Positions 25,472 to 34,163 of a stretch of DNA of 64,000 nt are shown here, one piece after another. Made by a program: the position numbers and the translations under genes. The stretch covers positions 1,550,001 through 1,614,000 of the forward strand of contig NZ_PEFL01000001.1 in assembly GCF_002754475.1 (NCBI RefSeq), read 5' to 3'. This stretch comes from Comamonas sp. 26 (lineage in GTDB: Bacteria; Pseudomonadota; Gammaproteobacteria; Burkholderiales; Burkholderiaceae_C). The notes beneath the pieces were generated by a model. That model made no database searches. It was not told the origin of the DNA and was given only the letters and a program-made list of their open reading frames with translations. How positions within the stretch are numbered: position 1 is the stretch's first letter; each line of letters starts with the position of its first letter.

Positions 25472-27394
25472 ATGGATGTCATCAGCAATTCCGCAGCACG
25501 CTATGTCCGCATGCGTGAAGAAGAAATGTCTCTGGATGAGTATCTGGCTCTTTGCCAGCGCGATCCGATGGCTTATGCAAGCGCTGCGCAACGCATGTTG
25601 ATGGTCATCGGCGAGCCCGAGATGGTAGACACTCGCAACGATCCACTACTGTCCCGCCTGTTTGCCAACAAGGTCATCCGCCGCTACCCCGCGTTCTCAG
25701 AGTTCTACGGCATGGAAGACGCCATCGAGCAGGTGGTCAGCTTCTTCCGTCACGCCGCGCAAGGTCTGGAAGAGCGCAAGCAAATTCTCTATCTGCTGGG
25801 CCCGGTCGGCGGCGGTAAAAGCTCGATTGCAGAGCGCCTCAAATACCTGATGCAAAAAGGGCCGTTTTTCGCGCTCAAGGGCTCGCCTGTGAACGAGTCG
25901 CCACTGGGCCTGTTTGACATGGTGGAAGACGGGCCGGTGCTGGAAGAAGAATTCGGCATCCCCCGGCGCAGCCTGCAGCATGTGCTCTCTCCCTGGGCGG
26001 TCAAGCGACTCGAAGAGTTTGGCGGCGATATTCGCCAGTTCCGCGTCGTCAAGCGCTACCCCAGCATCCTCAAGCAGATCGGCATTGCCAAAACCGAGCC
26101 GGGCGATGAGAACAATCAGGACATCTCAAGTCTTGTGGGCAAGGTCGATATTCGCAAGCTTGAAAATTTCTCGCAGGACGATACCGACGCCTACAGCTAC
26201 TCGGGCGGCCTGTGCCTGGCTAACCAAGGCTTGCTGGAGTTTGTGGAAATGTTCAAAGCCCCCATCAAGGTGCTGCACCCTTTGCTGACGGCCACGCAGG
26301 AAGGCAATTACAAAGGCACAGAAGGTTTTGGCGCGATTCCGTTTGATGGCGTGGTTCTGGCGCACAGCAATGAAAGCGAGTGGAAGGCCTTTCGCAACAA
26401 CAAGAACAACGAAGCGTTTCTTGACCGTATCTACATAGTCAAGGTGCCTTATTGCCTGCGCGTGAGCGAAGAGGTCAGGATCTACGAAAAGCTGATTCGT
26501 GAGTCGTCGCTGGCCAATGCGATCTGCGCGCCCGGCACGCTCAAGATGATGGCGCAGTTCTCCGTGCTCACGCGGCTGAAGGAGCCTGAGAATTCCAGCA
26601 TTTTCAGCAAGATGCAGGTTTATGACGGCGACAGCTTGAAGGACACCGACCCGCGCGCCAAGAGCTATCAGGAATACCGCGATTACGCCGGGGTGGATGA
26701 GGGCATGGAAGGCATCTCCACGCGCTTTGCCTTCAAGATTCTGGCCAAGGTCTTCAACTACGACAGCACAGAAGTCGCGGCCAACCCCGTACACCTGATG
26801 TATGTGCTGGAGCGGCAGATTGAGCGCGAGCAGTTCTCTGCCGAGCTGGAGACCAAATACATAGGCTTCATCAAGGAGTTTCTGTCTCAGCGCTATGCCG
26901 AATTTATTGGCAAAGAAATCCAGACCGCGTATCTGGAGAGCTACAGCGAGTACGGCCAGAATATTTTTGACCGCTACGTCACCTACGCTGATTACTGGAT
27001 TCAGGACAGCGAATACCGCGACACGGATACCGGTGAGGTGTTTGACCGCAGCGCGCTCAATGCGGAACTGGAGAAGGTGGAAAAGCCCGCTGGCATCGCC
27101 AACCCCAAGGACTTCCGCAACGAGATCGTCAACTTCGTGCTGCGGGCGCGTGCCAACAATCAAGGCAAGAACCCGAGCTGGACCAGCTACGAAAAGCTGC
27201 GTGTGGTGATCGAGAAAAAAATGTTCTCCAACACCGAGGAGCTGCTGCCCGTCATCAGCTTCAACGCCAAGGCCAGCGCTGAAGATGCGCGCAAGCATGA
27301 AGACTTTGTCACTCGCATGGAAGCCAAGGGCTACACGCCCAAGCAGGTGCGCCTGCTGTGCGAGTGGTATCTGCGCGTACGCAAGAGCAGCTGA
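25472..27394 (+). CDS. prkA: PrkA-family serine protein kinase / AAA ATPase
   Basis: A 640-residue protein, the usual PrkA (YeaG) length, from ATG 25472 preceded by GGGAGGTCAT. The N-terminal AAA domain has Walker A LLGPVGGGKSSIAERL (near residue 110) after FYGMEDAIEQVVSFF; the C-terminal part is the PrkA kinase-like region, including PVHLMYVLERQIEREQF. Known family members act in starvation and stationary-phase responses. It is first of a prkA-yeaH-spoVR operon. A 453-codon frame on the opposite strand is a shadow of this gene. Confidence 0.95.
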   Translation: MDVISNSAARYVRMREEEMSLDEYLALCQRDPMAYASAAQRMLMVIGEPEMVDTRNDPLLSRLFANKVIRRYPAFSEFYGMEDAIEQVVSFFRHAAQGLEERKQILYLLGPVGGGKSSIAERLKYLMQKGPFFALKGSPVNESPLGLFDMVEDGPVLEEEFGIPRRSLQHVLSPWAVKRLEEFGGDIRQFRVVKRYPSILKQIGIAKTEPGDENNQDISSLVGKVDIRKLENFSQDDTDAYSYSGGLCLANQGLLEFVEMFKAPIKVLHPLLTATQEGNYKGTEGFGAIPFDGVVLAHSNESEWKAFRNNKNNEAFLDRIYIVKVPYCLRVSEEVRIYEKLIRESSLANAICAPGTLKMMAQFSVLTRLKEPENSSIFSKMQVYDGDSLKDTDPRAKSYQEYRDYAGVDEGMEGISTRFAFKILAKVFNYDSTEVAANPVHLMYVLERQIEREQFSAELETKYIGFIKEFLSQRYAEFIGKEIQTAYLESYSEYGQNIFDRYVTYADYWIQDSEYRDTDTGEVFDRSALNAELEKVEKPAGIANPKDFRNEIVNFVLRARANNQGKNPSWTSYEKLRVVIEKKMFSNTEELLPVISFNAKASAEDARKHEDFVTRMEAKGYTPKQVRLLCEWYLRVRKSS

Positions 27395-27480
27395 CATAGG
27401 TGCCGGTGGCCCGTGGACGCTTGTTGCCCCACGGCCGCCGGCAAAAGGGTTGAGTTCAGCCCCTGAAGATGGGAGCATAG

Positions 27481-28749
27481 ATGGCACTGCATATCATCGA
27501 CCGCAGGCTCGCAGGCAAGAACAAATCGGTGGGCAACCGCGAGCGTTTTGTGCGGCGTTTCAAGGAGCAGATCGCGGAGGCGGTGCGTAAAGCCGTGTCC
27601 TCACGTGACATCCGTCATATCGATCAGGCGGAAAACATCACCATCCCTAAAAAAGATATCAAGGAGCCTGTTTTCCACCACGGTCAGGGTGGTGTCCGGG
27701 ATGTAGTGCTGCCTGGTAACCGCGAGCATGTGCGCGGCGACCGTATTGCGCGGCCGCCCAGTGGCGAGGGCGGCTCTGGCTCGCAGGCCAGCGATAGCGG
27801 TGAGGGCCAGGACGATTTCACTTTCACCCTGACCAAGGAAGAGTTCATGGAACTCTTTTTTGAAGACTTGGCCCTGCCGCGCCTGTTGCGCAACCACATC
27901 GGCAACACCCTTCAATACAAGTCGCGCCGCGCTGGCTACAGCCATGACGGAACGCCCAGCAATCTGGCTTTGGTGCGCACCATGCGCGGTGCCCTGGGGC
28001 GGCGCATTGCCTTGACCAAGGCCCCGCATCGTGAAATCAAGGCGCTGGAGGCAGAGCTGGAAGCCCTGCTTGATCAGGACGATGGCACCAGCGAGGCCGT
28101 GGCCGAGTTGCAGCAGCGTATTGATGCCCTGCGTGAGCGGGTGAGCAAGGTGCCGTTTCTGGAGCAGCTTGATCTGCGCTTTCGCAACCGCACCAAGGTG
28201 CCGGTGCCTAATAGCCAGGCCGTGATGTTTTGCGTGATGGATGTGTCTGGATCCATGGATCAGGAGCGCAAAGAACTGTCAAAACGCTTCTTCATTCTGC
28301 TGTACCTGTTTCTCACGCGGCATTACGAGAAAATTGAAATCGTCTTTATCCGTCACCACACTAAGGCGGCCGAGGTGAGTGAAGAAGAGTTTTTTCACTC
28401 CACCGAAAGCGGCGGCACGGTGGTCAGCAGCGCGCTGGTGTTGCTTGACCAGATCATCAAGGCTCGCTACCCGGTTAACGACTGGAACATCTACGTGGCG
28501 CAAGCCAGCGATGGTGACAACTTCAGCGATGACGGCGGCAACTGCCGCACCATTCTGGCCGACAAAATCTTGCCGCAAGTGCGCTACTTTGCGTACCTGC
28601 AAGTGGTGCGGGACGAGCAAAGTTTGTGGGAAGAATACAGCCGCCTGCTGCCGCTGTTCCCGCATTTCGCCATGCGCAAGGTTTCTGAAGCCAGTGAGAT
28701 CTACCCAGTGTTTCGTGATCTTTTCAAGAAGGATGGGGTATCGGTATGA
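27481..28749 (+). CDS. yeaH: YeaH/YhbH family protein (DUF444, von Willebrand A-like)
   Basis: A 422-residue protein starting MALHIIDRRLAGKNKSVGNRERF, the conserved YeaH N terminus. The C-terminal half is a vWA-like domain with MIDAS-type MDVSGSMDQERKEL (near residue 255) and GGTVVSSAL. Family members work with PrkA; the interaction is known from genetics in enterobacteria rather than visible here. The gene begins 86 bases after prkA and overlaps spoVR by ATGA. Confidence 0.94.
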   Translation: MALHIIDRRLAGKNKSVGNRERFVRRFKEQIAEAVRKAVSSRDIRHIDQAENITIPKKDIKEPVFHHGQGGVRDVVLPGNREHVRGDRIARPPSGEGGSGSQASDSGEGQDDFTFTLTKEEFMELFFEDLALPRLLRNHIGNTLQYKSRRAGYSHDGTPSNLALVRTMRGALGRRIALTKAPHREIKALEAELEALLDQDDGTSEAVAELQQRIDALRERVSKVPFLEQLDLRFRNRTKVPVPNSQAVMFCVMDVSGSMDQERKELSKRFFILLYLFLTRHYEKIEIVFIRHHTKAAEVSEEEFFHSTESGGTVVSSALVLLDQIIKARYPVNDWNIYVAQASDGDNFSDDGGNCRTILADKILPQVRYFAYLQVVRDEQSLWEEYSRLLPLFPHFAMRKVSEASEIYPVFRDLFKKDGVSV

Positions 28750-30371
28750 ACCTCACTCTCTACCCGGCACTGGACCCCAGTGCCAGCAGAAAAGCCTGGA
28801 ATCAGGCCACTCAGGGTGAGCGGCCGCGCGATGTGCCGCAGGCTCCGTTGATGGCGGCGAAGCGCCCGGCCAGTCCGCTGCCTGACCCAAGCGACTGGAC
28901 GTTTGAGCTGATTGAGCAATACCACGCAGCCATTGCAGCGGCAGCCCAGCGTTATGGGCTGGACACGTATCCCAACCAGCTGGAGATCATCACGGCCGAG
29001 CAGATGATGGATGCCTATGCCAGCGTGGGTATGCCCGTCAACTACCGGCACTGGAGCTATGGCAAGGAGTTTCTGGCAACAGAGCGCCGCTATCGCCGCG
29101 GCAATATGGGCCTAGCATACGAGATCGTCATCAACGCCAACCCCTGCATCAGCTATTTGATGGAGGAAAACAGTACGGCCATGCAGGCGCTGGTGATTGC
29201 GCATGCAGCCTACGGACACAACAGCTTTTTCAAGAACAACTACCTGTTTCGCATGTGGTCTGACGCGGGCAGCATCATCGATTACCTGGTCTATGCACGC
29301 GACTACGTAAGCCAGTGCGAGGAACGTTACGGGCTGGATACCGTCGAGCAGTTGCTCGACTCTTGCCACGCCCTGTCCAACTTCGGGGTGGACCGCTATT
29401 GCCGCCCCTCTAACAAAAGTCTCGCCCGCGAACGCGCCGAGCGCGAGGAGCGCGAGGCCTATGTGCAGCAGCAAGTCAACGTGCTGTGGCGGACCCTGCC
29501 GACGCGCAAAGACAAGGACAGTGCGGCCCAGAACAATGAGCGCTTCCCCAAGGAGCCCGAGGAAAATATTCTCTACTTCATCGAGAAGAATGCTCCATTG
29601 CTCGAACCCTGGCAGCGCGAGATTTTGCGCATCGTGCGCAAGATTGCACAGTACTTTTACCCGCAGCGCCAGACCCAGGTGATGAATGAGGGCTGGGCCA
29701 CTTTCTGGCACTACACCTTGCTCAACACCCTGTATGACGAGGGCTGGCTGACCGATGGTGTGATGATTGAATGGCTGTCATCGCACACCAATGTGATCTA
29801 TCAGCCGCCAGCCGGGCACAGAGCCTTTAGCGGCATCAACCCCTATGCGCTGGGCTTTGCGATGTACCGCGACATTCGGCGCATCTGCGAAAACCCGACG
29901 GAGGAAGACCGCCGCTGGTTCCCCGATCTGGCGGGGACGCCCTGGCTGCCTGCGCTGCACCACGCCATGCGCAATTACAAGGATGAAAGCTTTGTCGGCC
30001 AGTTTCTGAGCCCGCATCTGATGCGCGAGATGCGCATGTTTTCCCTGCACGACGACCCTGATGAGCGTGAAGTGCTGGTCAGTGCCATCCATGATGAAGA
30101 CGGCTACCGGCAACTGCGCCAGCTGCTGTCACAGCAATACGATCTGGGTACGCGCGAGCCCAATATTCAGGTCTGGAACGTAAACCTGCGCGGCGACCGC
30201 TGCCTGACGCTGCGCCACACCCAGTACCAAGGGCGGCCGCTTGCGGACGATACGCAGGAAGTGCTGAAACACGTGGCCCGCCTGTGGGGCTTTGGCGTGC
30301 AGCTGGAAAGCGTCAACGGTGATGGCGAGACGGCCGTGTTGCTGCACTCGGTGCCCGGTCCGTCGGCCTGA
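28746..30371 (+). CDS. SpoVR family protein
   Basis: A 541-residue cytoplasmic protein with the SpoVR family core: DWTFELIEQYHAAIAAAAQRYGLDTYPNQLEII, MPVNYRHWSYGKEF, NEGWATFWHYTLLN and INPYALGFAMYRDI. In Bacillus SpoVR affects spore cortex formation; in non-spore-formers it is co-expressed with prkA and yeaH in stress responses. It overlaps yeaH by ATGA and ends before a repeat and a bidirectional terminator shared with the convergent metQ-like gene. Confidence 0.94.
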   Translation: MNLTLYPALDPSASRKAWNQATQGERPRDVPQAPLMAAKRPASPLPDPSDWTFELIEQYHAAIAAAAQRYGLDTYPNQLEIITAEQMMDAYASVGMPVNYRHWSYGKEFLATERRYRRGNMGLAYEIVINANPCISYLMEENSTAMQALVIAHAAYGHNSFFKNNYLFRMWSDAGSIIDYLVYARDYVSQCEERYGLDTVEQLLDSCHALSNFGVDRYCRPSNKSLARERAEREEREAYVQQQVNVLWRTLPTRKDKDSAAQNNERFPKEPEENILYFIEKNAPLLEPWQREILRIVRKIAQYFYPQRQTQVMNEGWATFWHYTLLNTLYDEGWLTDGVMIEWLSSHTNVIYQPPAGHRAFSGINPYALGFAMYRDIRRICENPTEEDRRWFPDLAGTPWLPALHHAMRNYKDESFVGQFLSPHLMREMRMFSLHDDPDEREVLVSAIHDEDGYRQLRQLLSQQYDLGTREPNIQVWNVNLRGDRCLTLRHTQYQGRPLADDTQEVLKHVARLWGFGVQLESVNGDGETAVLLHSVPGPSA

Positions 30372-30382
30372 AATTTCAAGCG

Positions 30383-30431
30383 AAAAGTGCTTGTGGCGCT
30401 TATGTATAAATCGATAGAAGCTATCAAATAA
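30383..30431 (+). repeat. Dispersed ~50 bp repeat between spoVR and the metQ-like gene
   Basis: GAAAAGTGCTTGTGGCGCTT...AGAAGCTATCAAAT on + keeps the family spacing. It lies just after the spoVR stop and before the terminator at 30452. Confidence 0.65.
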
Positions 30432-30451
30432 AGAGCTATTCGCCAGAAAGC

Positions 30452-30479
30452 AAAAAGCGCTGCATCTGCAGCGCTTTTT
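30452..30479. terminator. Bidirectional terminator between convergent genes
   Basis: AAAAAGCGCTGCA-TC-TGCAGCGCTTTTT, a perfect 13-base stem with A/T runs on both sides, serving spoVR (+) and the metQ-like gene (-). Confidence 0.9.
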
Positions 30480-30518
30480 GATGGGGCATGCGCATTAGTA
30501 GCGCACAAGAGGCATCAA

Positions 30519-31304
30519 TCAGAAGGCAGGAACGACCGCACCCTTGTACTTTTCCTGAATGAACTTCTTGGTGTCAGCAGAGTGCAGAACGCTCATCAGC
30601 TTGGCGATGTCAGCACCGCCTGCGCGATCCTTACGGGCTACCACGATGTTGGTGTAGGGCGAATCAGCACCTTCGATGAACAGCGCATCCTTGGTGGGGT
30701 TCAGCTTGGCTTCGATGGCATAGTTGGTGTTGATCAGAGCCAGGTCGACGTCAGCCAGTGAGCGGGGCAGCAGAGGGGCTTCCAGTTCCTTGAACTTCAG
30801 CTTCTTGGGGTTCTTGACGATTTCCAGCGGGGTAGGCGTCAGGCTCTTTGGGTCCTTGAGCTCGATCAGGCCATGCTTGGCCAGCAAAATCAGAGCGCGG
30901 CCGCCGTTGGAGGGGTCGTTGGGGATGGCGACTGTTGCGCCATTCTTCAGATCCTTGATGTTCTTGATCTTGCTGGAGTAGGCGCCAAAGGGCTCCACAT
31001 GTACCTTGCCATTGGGTACGGCCACCAGCGAGGTCTTGCGGTCTTTGTTGTAGGTATCCAGATAGGGCTGGTGCTGGAAGAAGTTGGCGTCCAGCTGCTT
31101 GTCTTCCACGGCGGCGTTGGGCTGCACGTAGTCGCTGAACTCCTTGATTTCCAGATCAATGCCCTGAGCCTTCAGTGCGGGCTTGATGTGGTTCAGGATT
31201 TCTGCGTGAGGCACTGCCGTGGCACCGATCTTGAGCACATCAGCGGCCTGAGCCGACAGTGCCAGAGTGGCAATAGCGATAGCAGAGAGAGCTTTCTTCA
31301 ACAT
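30519..31304 (-). CDS. metQ: MetQ/NlpA family ABC substrate-binding protein
   Basis: A 261-residue periplasmic binding protein. The signal peptide MLKKALSAIAIATLALSAQA is cleaved before ADVLKIG; there is no lipobox cysteine, unlike classical MetQ lipoproteins. NlpA-family motifs: VLKIGATAVPHAEILNHIKP, DANFFQHQPYLD, VAIPNDPSNGGRAL and INTNYAIEA. Methionine (or a methionine derivative) is the expected ligand but is not proven. No metN/metI genes are adjacent, so the ATPase and permease must lie elsewhere. Confidence 0.88.
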   Translation of the reverse strand: MLKKALSAIAIATLALSAQAADVLKIGATAVPHAEILNHIKPALKAQGIDLEIKEFSDYVQPNAAVEDKQLDANFFQHQPYLDTYNKDRKTSLVAVPNGKVHVEPFGAYSSKIKNIKDLKNGATVAIPNDPSNGGRALILLAKHGLIELKDPKSLTPTPLEIVKNPKKLKFKELEAPLLPRSLADVDLALINTNYAIEAKLNPTKDALFIEGADSPYTNIVVARKDRAGGADIAKLMSVLHSADTKKFIQEKYKGAVVPAF

Positions 31305-31482
31305 GGGTTCAGACCTTCTTCAGCAAGTTGCAACAAATCCCTTGGCCTTTTGCAGGCCGCGGTGAAGTAAGGTGCATAGTCTAGTGCGGCGCGCCGAGGC
31401 CGGAAGTACATTTTTCTTATTTGGTTATAAGAACGTCGTTTTTTATTCAAAGTTTTGCATTTCTGAACTGAGTCCACCTGTC

Positions 31483-31722
31483 ATGAACCCCGAAACGCTG
31501 GAGCGCCTGGTGCGTGTGCAAATGCCTTATGGCAAATACAAGGGTCGTCTGATTGCGGATCTGCCCGGCAACTATCTCAACTGGTTTGCCCGCGAGGGCT
31601 TTCCCAAGGGCGACCTGGGTCGCTTGATTGCGTTAATGCATGAGCTGGACCACAACGGGCTGAGCGAGCTGCTGGAGCCGATTCGCAAGGCGGCAGGGCT
31701 CAGGCCCAGAGCGCAGGAATAA
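31483..31722 (+). CDS. DUF3820 family protein
   Basis: A 79-residue protein from ATG 31483. The motif MPYGKYKGRLIADLPGNYLNWF followed by GFPKGDLGRLIALMHELDHNGL is diagnostic of DUF3820, small cytoplasmic proteins of unknown function. Upstream in-frame codons to 31372 run through the AT-rich promoter and are rejected. Divergent from the metQ-like gene; closed by a terminator. Confidence 0.85.
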   Translation: MNPETLERLVRVQMPYGKYKGRLIADLPGNYLNWFAREGFPKGDLGRLIALMHELDHNGLSELLEPIRKAAGLRPRAQE

Positions 31723-31744
31723 TTACCTGAATCAAGCAGAATGG

Positions 31745-31770
31745 AAAAGGGCCGCAAAAGCGGCCCTTTT
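31745..31770. terminator. Bidirectional terminator
   Basis: AAAAGGGCCGC-AAAA-GCGGCCCTTTT, a perfect stem between the DUF3820 gene (+) and the convergent Ala-rich gene (-). Confidence 0.9.
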
Positions 31771-31787
31771 GGCATCTGCAGTGCAGA

Positions 31788-32258
31788 TTACTTGGCGGCA
31801 GCGCGAGCGGCTTCAGCCTTGGCCTTGGCTTCGTTGAGCTTCTTTTGCAGATCAGCGGCTTCGGCTTCAGCCTTTTTGGCTTCTTCTTCCTTGGCCTTCT
31901 TGGTTTCGGCTTCCTTGTCGCCGCCCATGGCACCAGCCAGAGCGCTGCCTGCCATGGTGCCGGCCACAGCGCCGACGGCTGCACCAGCCATGGTGCCCAT
32001 CATGCCCGAGCCACGGGCAGGCGTTGCTGCTGCAGCGGGAGCTGCTGCAGGAGCAGCGGCGGCTGCCGGGGCCGCTGCAGCAGGTGCTGCAGCCTTAGGG
32101 GCCACGGCTGCGGGCTGAGCAGGAGCCTTGTTGCCGATGCTGGCAGGACGCACGGACTTGCTGCTGCCCATGCGCTTGGCCTGAGCCAGCGATGGCACAG
32201 ACAGCGATGCAATAGCGATAGCGATCACGGAGGCGGCAGCACGGTACGAAGTCTTCAC
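31788..32258 (-). CDS. Exported Ala/Pro-rich protein with glycine-zipper segment
   Basis: A 156-residue protein with a GTG start at 32258. A signal peptide (AASVIAIAIASLSVPSLAQA) precedes an Ala/Pro linker (residues ~45-80), a Gly-zipper hydrophobic stretch (MMGTMAGAAVGAVAGTMAGSALAG, ~85-108 with a short break) and a charged Lys/Glu/Ala coiled coil to the C terminus. No named family recognised; a membrane- or envelope-associated role is inferred from the zipper. The ribosome site is weak. Confidence 0.75.
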   Translation of the reverse strand: MKTSYRAAASVIAIAIASLSVPSLAQAKRMGSSKSVRPASIGNKAPAQPAAVAPKAAAPAAAAPAAAAAPAAAPAAAATPARGSGMMGTMAGAAVGAVAGTMAGSALAGAMGGDKEAETKKAKEEEAKKAEAEAADLQKKLNEAKAKAEAARAAAK

Positions 32259-32614
32259 AGATTAATTCCAATCATGGTTGTCATAGATGGCTGTCTTCGC
32301 TCAAGGCGATAGCCAGCCTGCATGCCGTGAGACGAATGTCTCATATGGCTTGCTTGCTATGGTATTTGGTGGTCAGGGGAGAGATATCAAGGTGCTGGGC
32401 TGAAACTGTCCGTAAAAAGGACAGCGCTCATACCTTGGCAGCCGACTGTTGTGATGTGTATAGGGCTGCGTTACCATTGTAGGAATAGTCTGAGCAAAGA
32501 AAAGTTCCTGCTGTCATCAAAAGTGAGAAATAGTGAAAACAAAATACGTATAAAAAAGCCCCGTAGCGCTTGAAGCACTTGCGGGGCTTGCTATCAAATC
32601 AAGAAATAGCGGGA
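32259..32614. other. Intergenic region upstream of the Ala-rich gene
   Basis: No gene seen. It contains a small TGAGAC-GAAT-GTCTCA hairpin at 32328-32343, AT-rich sequence from ~32460 to 32555, and the terminator of the FMN reductase gene at 32552-32589. Confidence 0.55.
32552..32589 (-). terminator. Terminator of the FMN reductase gene
   Basis: AAGCCCCG and CGGGGCTT arms around an 18-base loop, with an A run on + giving a T run on the minus strand. Confidence 0.75.
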
Positions 32615-33172
32615 TTATTTCTTTGGGTGCAGTTGTACCCAGGCCAGAAACTTGCTCATGTACTTGGTCAGAAAGTCGTGGCTGGCTGCGCCGATATTGC
32701 CGTCTGCATCAAGCAGCGTGTCGGACCAGCGCACAAATCCTTCGGGCTGGGCCATGGTGGGCATGTCCAGCGAGACCAGCACATTGCGCAGGTGCTGCTG
32801 GGCCATGGCAGAGGCAGCAGCGCCCGGGGAGCTGCCGATGATGGCTGCGGGGATACCGGCCCAGACGGTCTGGCCATGGGGGCGGCTCAAGCCATCCAGC
32901 ACGTTTTTGAGCGAAGCGGGGATGGAGCGGTTGTACTCGGGAGTGATGAACAGCACGCCATTGCAGCTGCGAATCTGTGGCTTGAGGTCTTCGAAGGGCT
33001 TGAAGTCTGGCGTGTTGTCAAAGTCGCGGTTGTAGACCGGCAGGCGGCTGATGTCGATGAATTCGAAATCAGCCTGATCTTGCATGAGTCTGGCCAGACC
33101 TTCGCCTAACTTGCGGTTGATGGATTGCTTGCTGAGGCTGCCCACGATTACGGCGATTTTGAGTTGGCTCAT
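32615..33172 (-). CDS. NAD(P)H-dependent FMN reductase family flavoprotein
   Basis: A 185-residue flavodoxin-fold protein. VGSLSKQSINRKL (phosphate-binding loop, residues ~10-22) and FITPEYNRSIPASLKN (~75-90) are the two flavin-binding motifs of the ChrR/azoreductase-like group. It reduces FMN or quinones/azo compounds with NAD(P)H; the natural substrate is unknown. Monocistronic, with own terminator. Confidence 0.9.
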   Translation of the reverse strand: MSQLKIAVIVGSLSKQSINRKLGEGLARLMQDQADFEFIDISRLPVYNRDFDNTPDFKPFEDLKPQIRSCNGVLFITPEYNRSIPASLKNVLDGLSRPHGQTVWAGIPAAIIGSSPGAAASAMAQQHLRNVLVSLDMPTMAQPEGFVRWSDTLLDADGNIGAASHDFLTKYMSKFLAWVQLHPKK

Positions 33173-33269
33173 TCACTGACCTTTCGGATTACGGGTTGGG
33201 AGAGATGCAAACCACTGTAGCAAAGCCGGCTGCTTGCTCCGCGTCAGAGCGCGCCGTTGATGCAGAAAC

Positions 33270-33300
33270 AAAAAAGCCGCCACAAATGCTGCGGCGGCTT
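33270..33300 (-). terminator. Terminator of serB
   Basis: AAGCCGCC and GGCGGCTT arms with an A run on + (T run on the minus strand), directly after the serB stop at 33319. Confidence 0.85.
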
Positions 33301-33318
33301 GATCGGTGAGCTTGCTGC

Positions 33319-34032
33319 TTACTTCAGCACTTCCAGCAGGCGGTCCAGACCCCCTTCGTTGATGGAAACCTTGGCTTCATTGCGCACGCGGGGCTTGGCG
33401 TGGTAGGCCACGGACAGGCCGGCCGCCTGCATCATGGGAATGTCGTTACTGCCATCGCCCACGGCGATGCACTGGCTGGCGTCGATGCCGATCAACGAAG
33501 CGACTTCCAGCAAGGTACGGCGTTTTTCGGCGCCGTCGCAGATATCGCCCCAGGCCTGCTCGATCAGACCGCCAGTCAGCACGCCGTTCTTGGATTCCAG
33601 CACATTGGCGCGCACAAAGTCGATGTCCAGCAGGGCGCGCACATGCTCGGCAAAGTAGGTAAAGCCGCCGGAGACCAGCAGAACCTTCAGGCCGGCGGCC
33701 TTGGCCGCCTTCACCAGCGTTTCGGCGCCTGGGGTGAGCTTGAGGCGTTCGGCCTGCACGCGGGCCATGTCGGCTTCGGTCACACCCACCAGCTTGCCTA
33801 CGCGTTGGCGCAGACTGTCCTTGAAGTCGGTGATTTCGCCGCGCATGGTGGCTTCGGTGATCGCTGCGACTTCTTCCTTCTTGCCCGTGGCGTCGGCAAT
33901 CTCGTCAATGCACTCGATGGTGATTAGTGTCGAGTCCATGTCAAAAGCGATGAGCTTGTAGTCGCTGAGCTTTTGCGGCGCGGTAATGCCGCGAATCATC
34001 AGGCCGGGAGCGAATTCTGTGGCGTCAGTCAT
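33319..34032 (-). CDS. serB: Phosphoserine phosphatase SerB
   Basis: A 237-residue HAD phosphatase, last step of serine synthesis. HAD motifs are complete: FDMDSTLITIECIDEIAD (nucleophile Asp), LLVSGGFTYFAEHV and VGDGSNDIPMMQAAG. The start is ATG 34032 (MTDATEFAPG); the open frame to 34383 has non-native composition and is rejected. No ACT domain is present, as in many proteobacterial SerB forms of this size. Confidence 0.95.
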   Translation of the reverse strand: MTDATEFAPGLMIRGITAPQKLSDYKLIAFDMDSTLITIECIDEIADATGKKEEVAAITEATMRGEITDFKDSLRQRVGKLVGVTEADMARVQAERLKLTPGAETLVKAAKAAGLKVLLVSGGFTYFAEHVRALLDIDFVRANVLESKNGVLTGGLIEQAWGDICDGAEKRRTLLEVASLIGIDASQCIAVGDGSNDIPMMQAAGLSVAYHAKPRVRNEAKVSINEGGLDRLLEVLK

Positions 34033-34163
34033 TGCGTGTAGGTGCGAATGCAGAAAGGGCAAAAACAGTGGCCGGGGCAGCGTGTTGCCGTCTCGGCCGG
34101 ATATGGCTGCCATTATCCGCTGATGCGGGCGGGCCTTGCGGGGCTCATCCGCATGATGCTGCG

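Noticed and set aside
26126..27487. 453-codon open frame on the minus strand over prkA and the yeaH start
   Set aside because: It mirrors the codon structure of prkA, lacks any recognisable motif and has no ribosome site; it is a GC-rich shadow frame.
32556..32605. Further copy of the dispersed repeat after the FMN reductase gene
   Set aside because: Only AGCGCTTG and GCTATCAAAT resemble the family; the spacing is wrong and the sequence is explained by a terminator.
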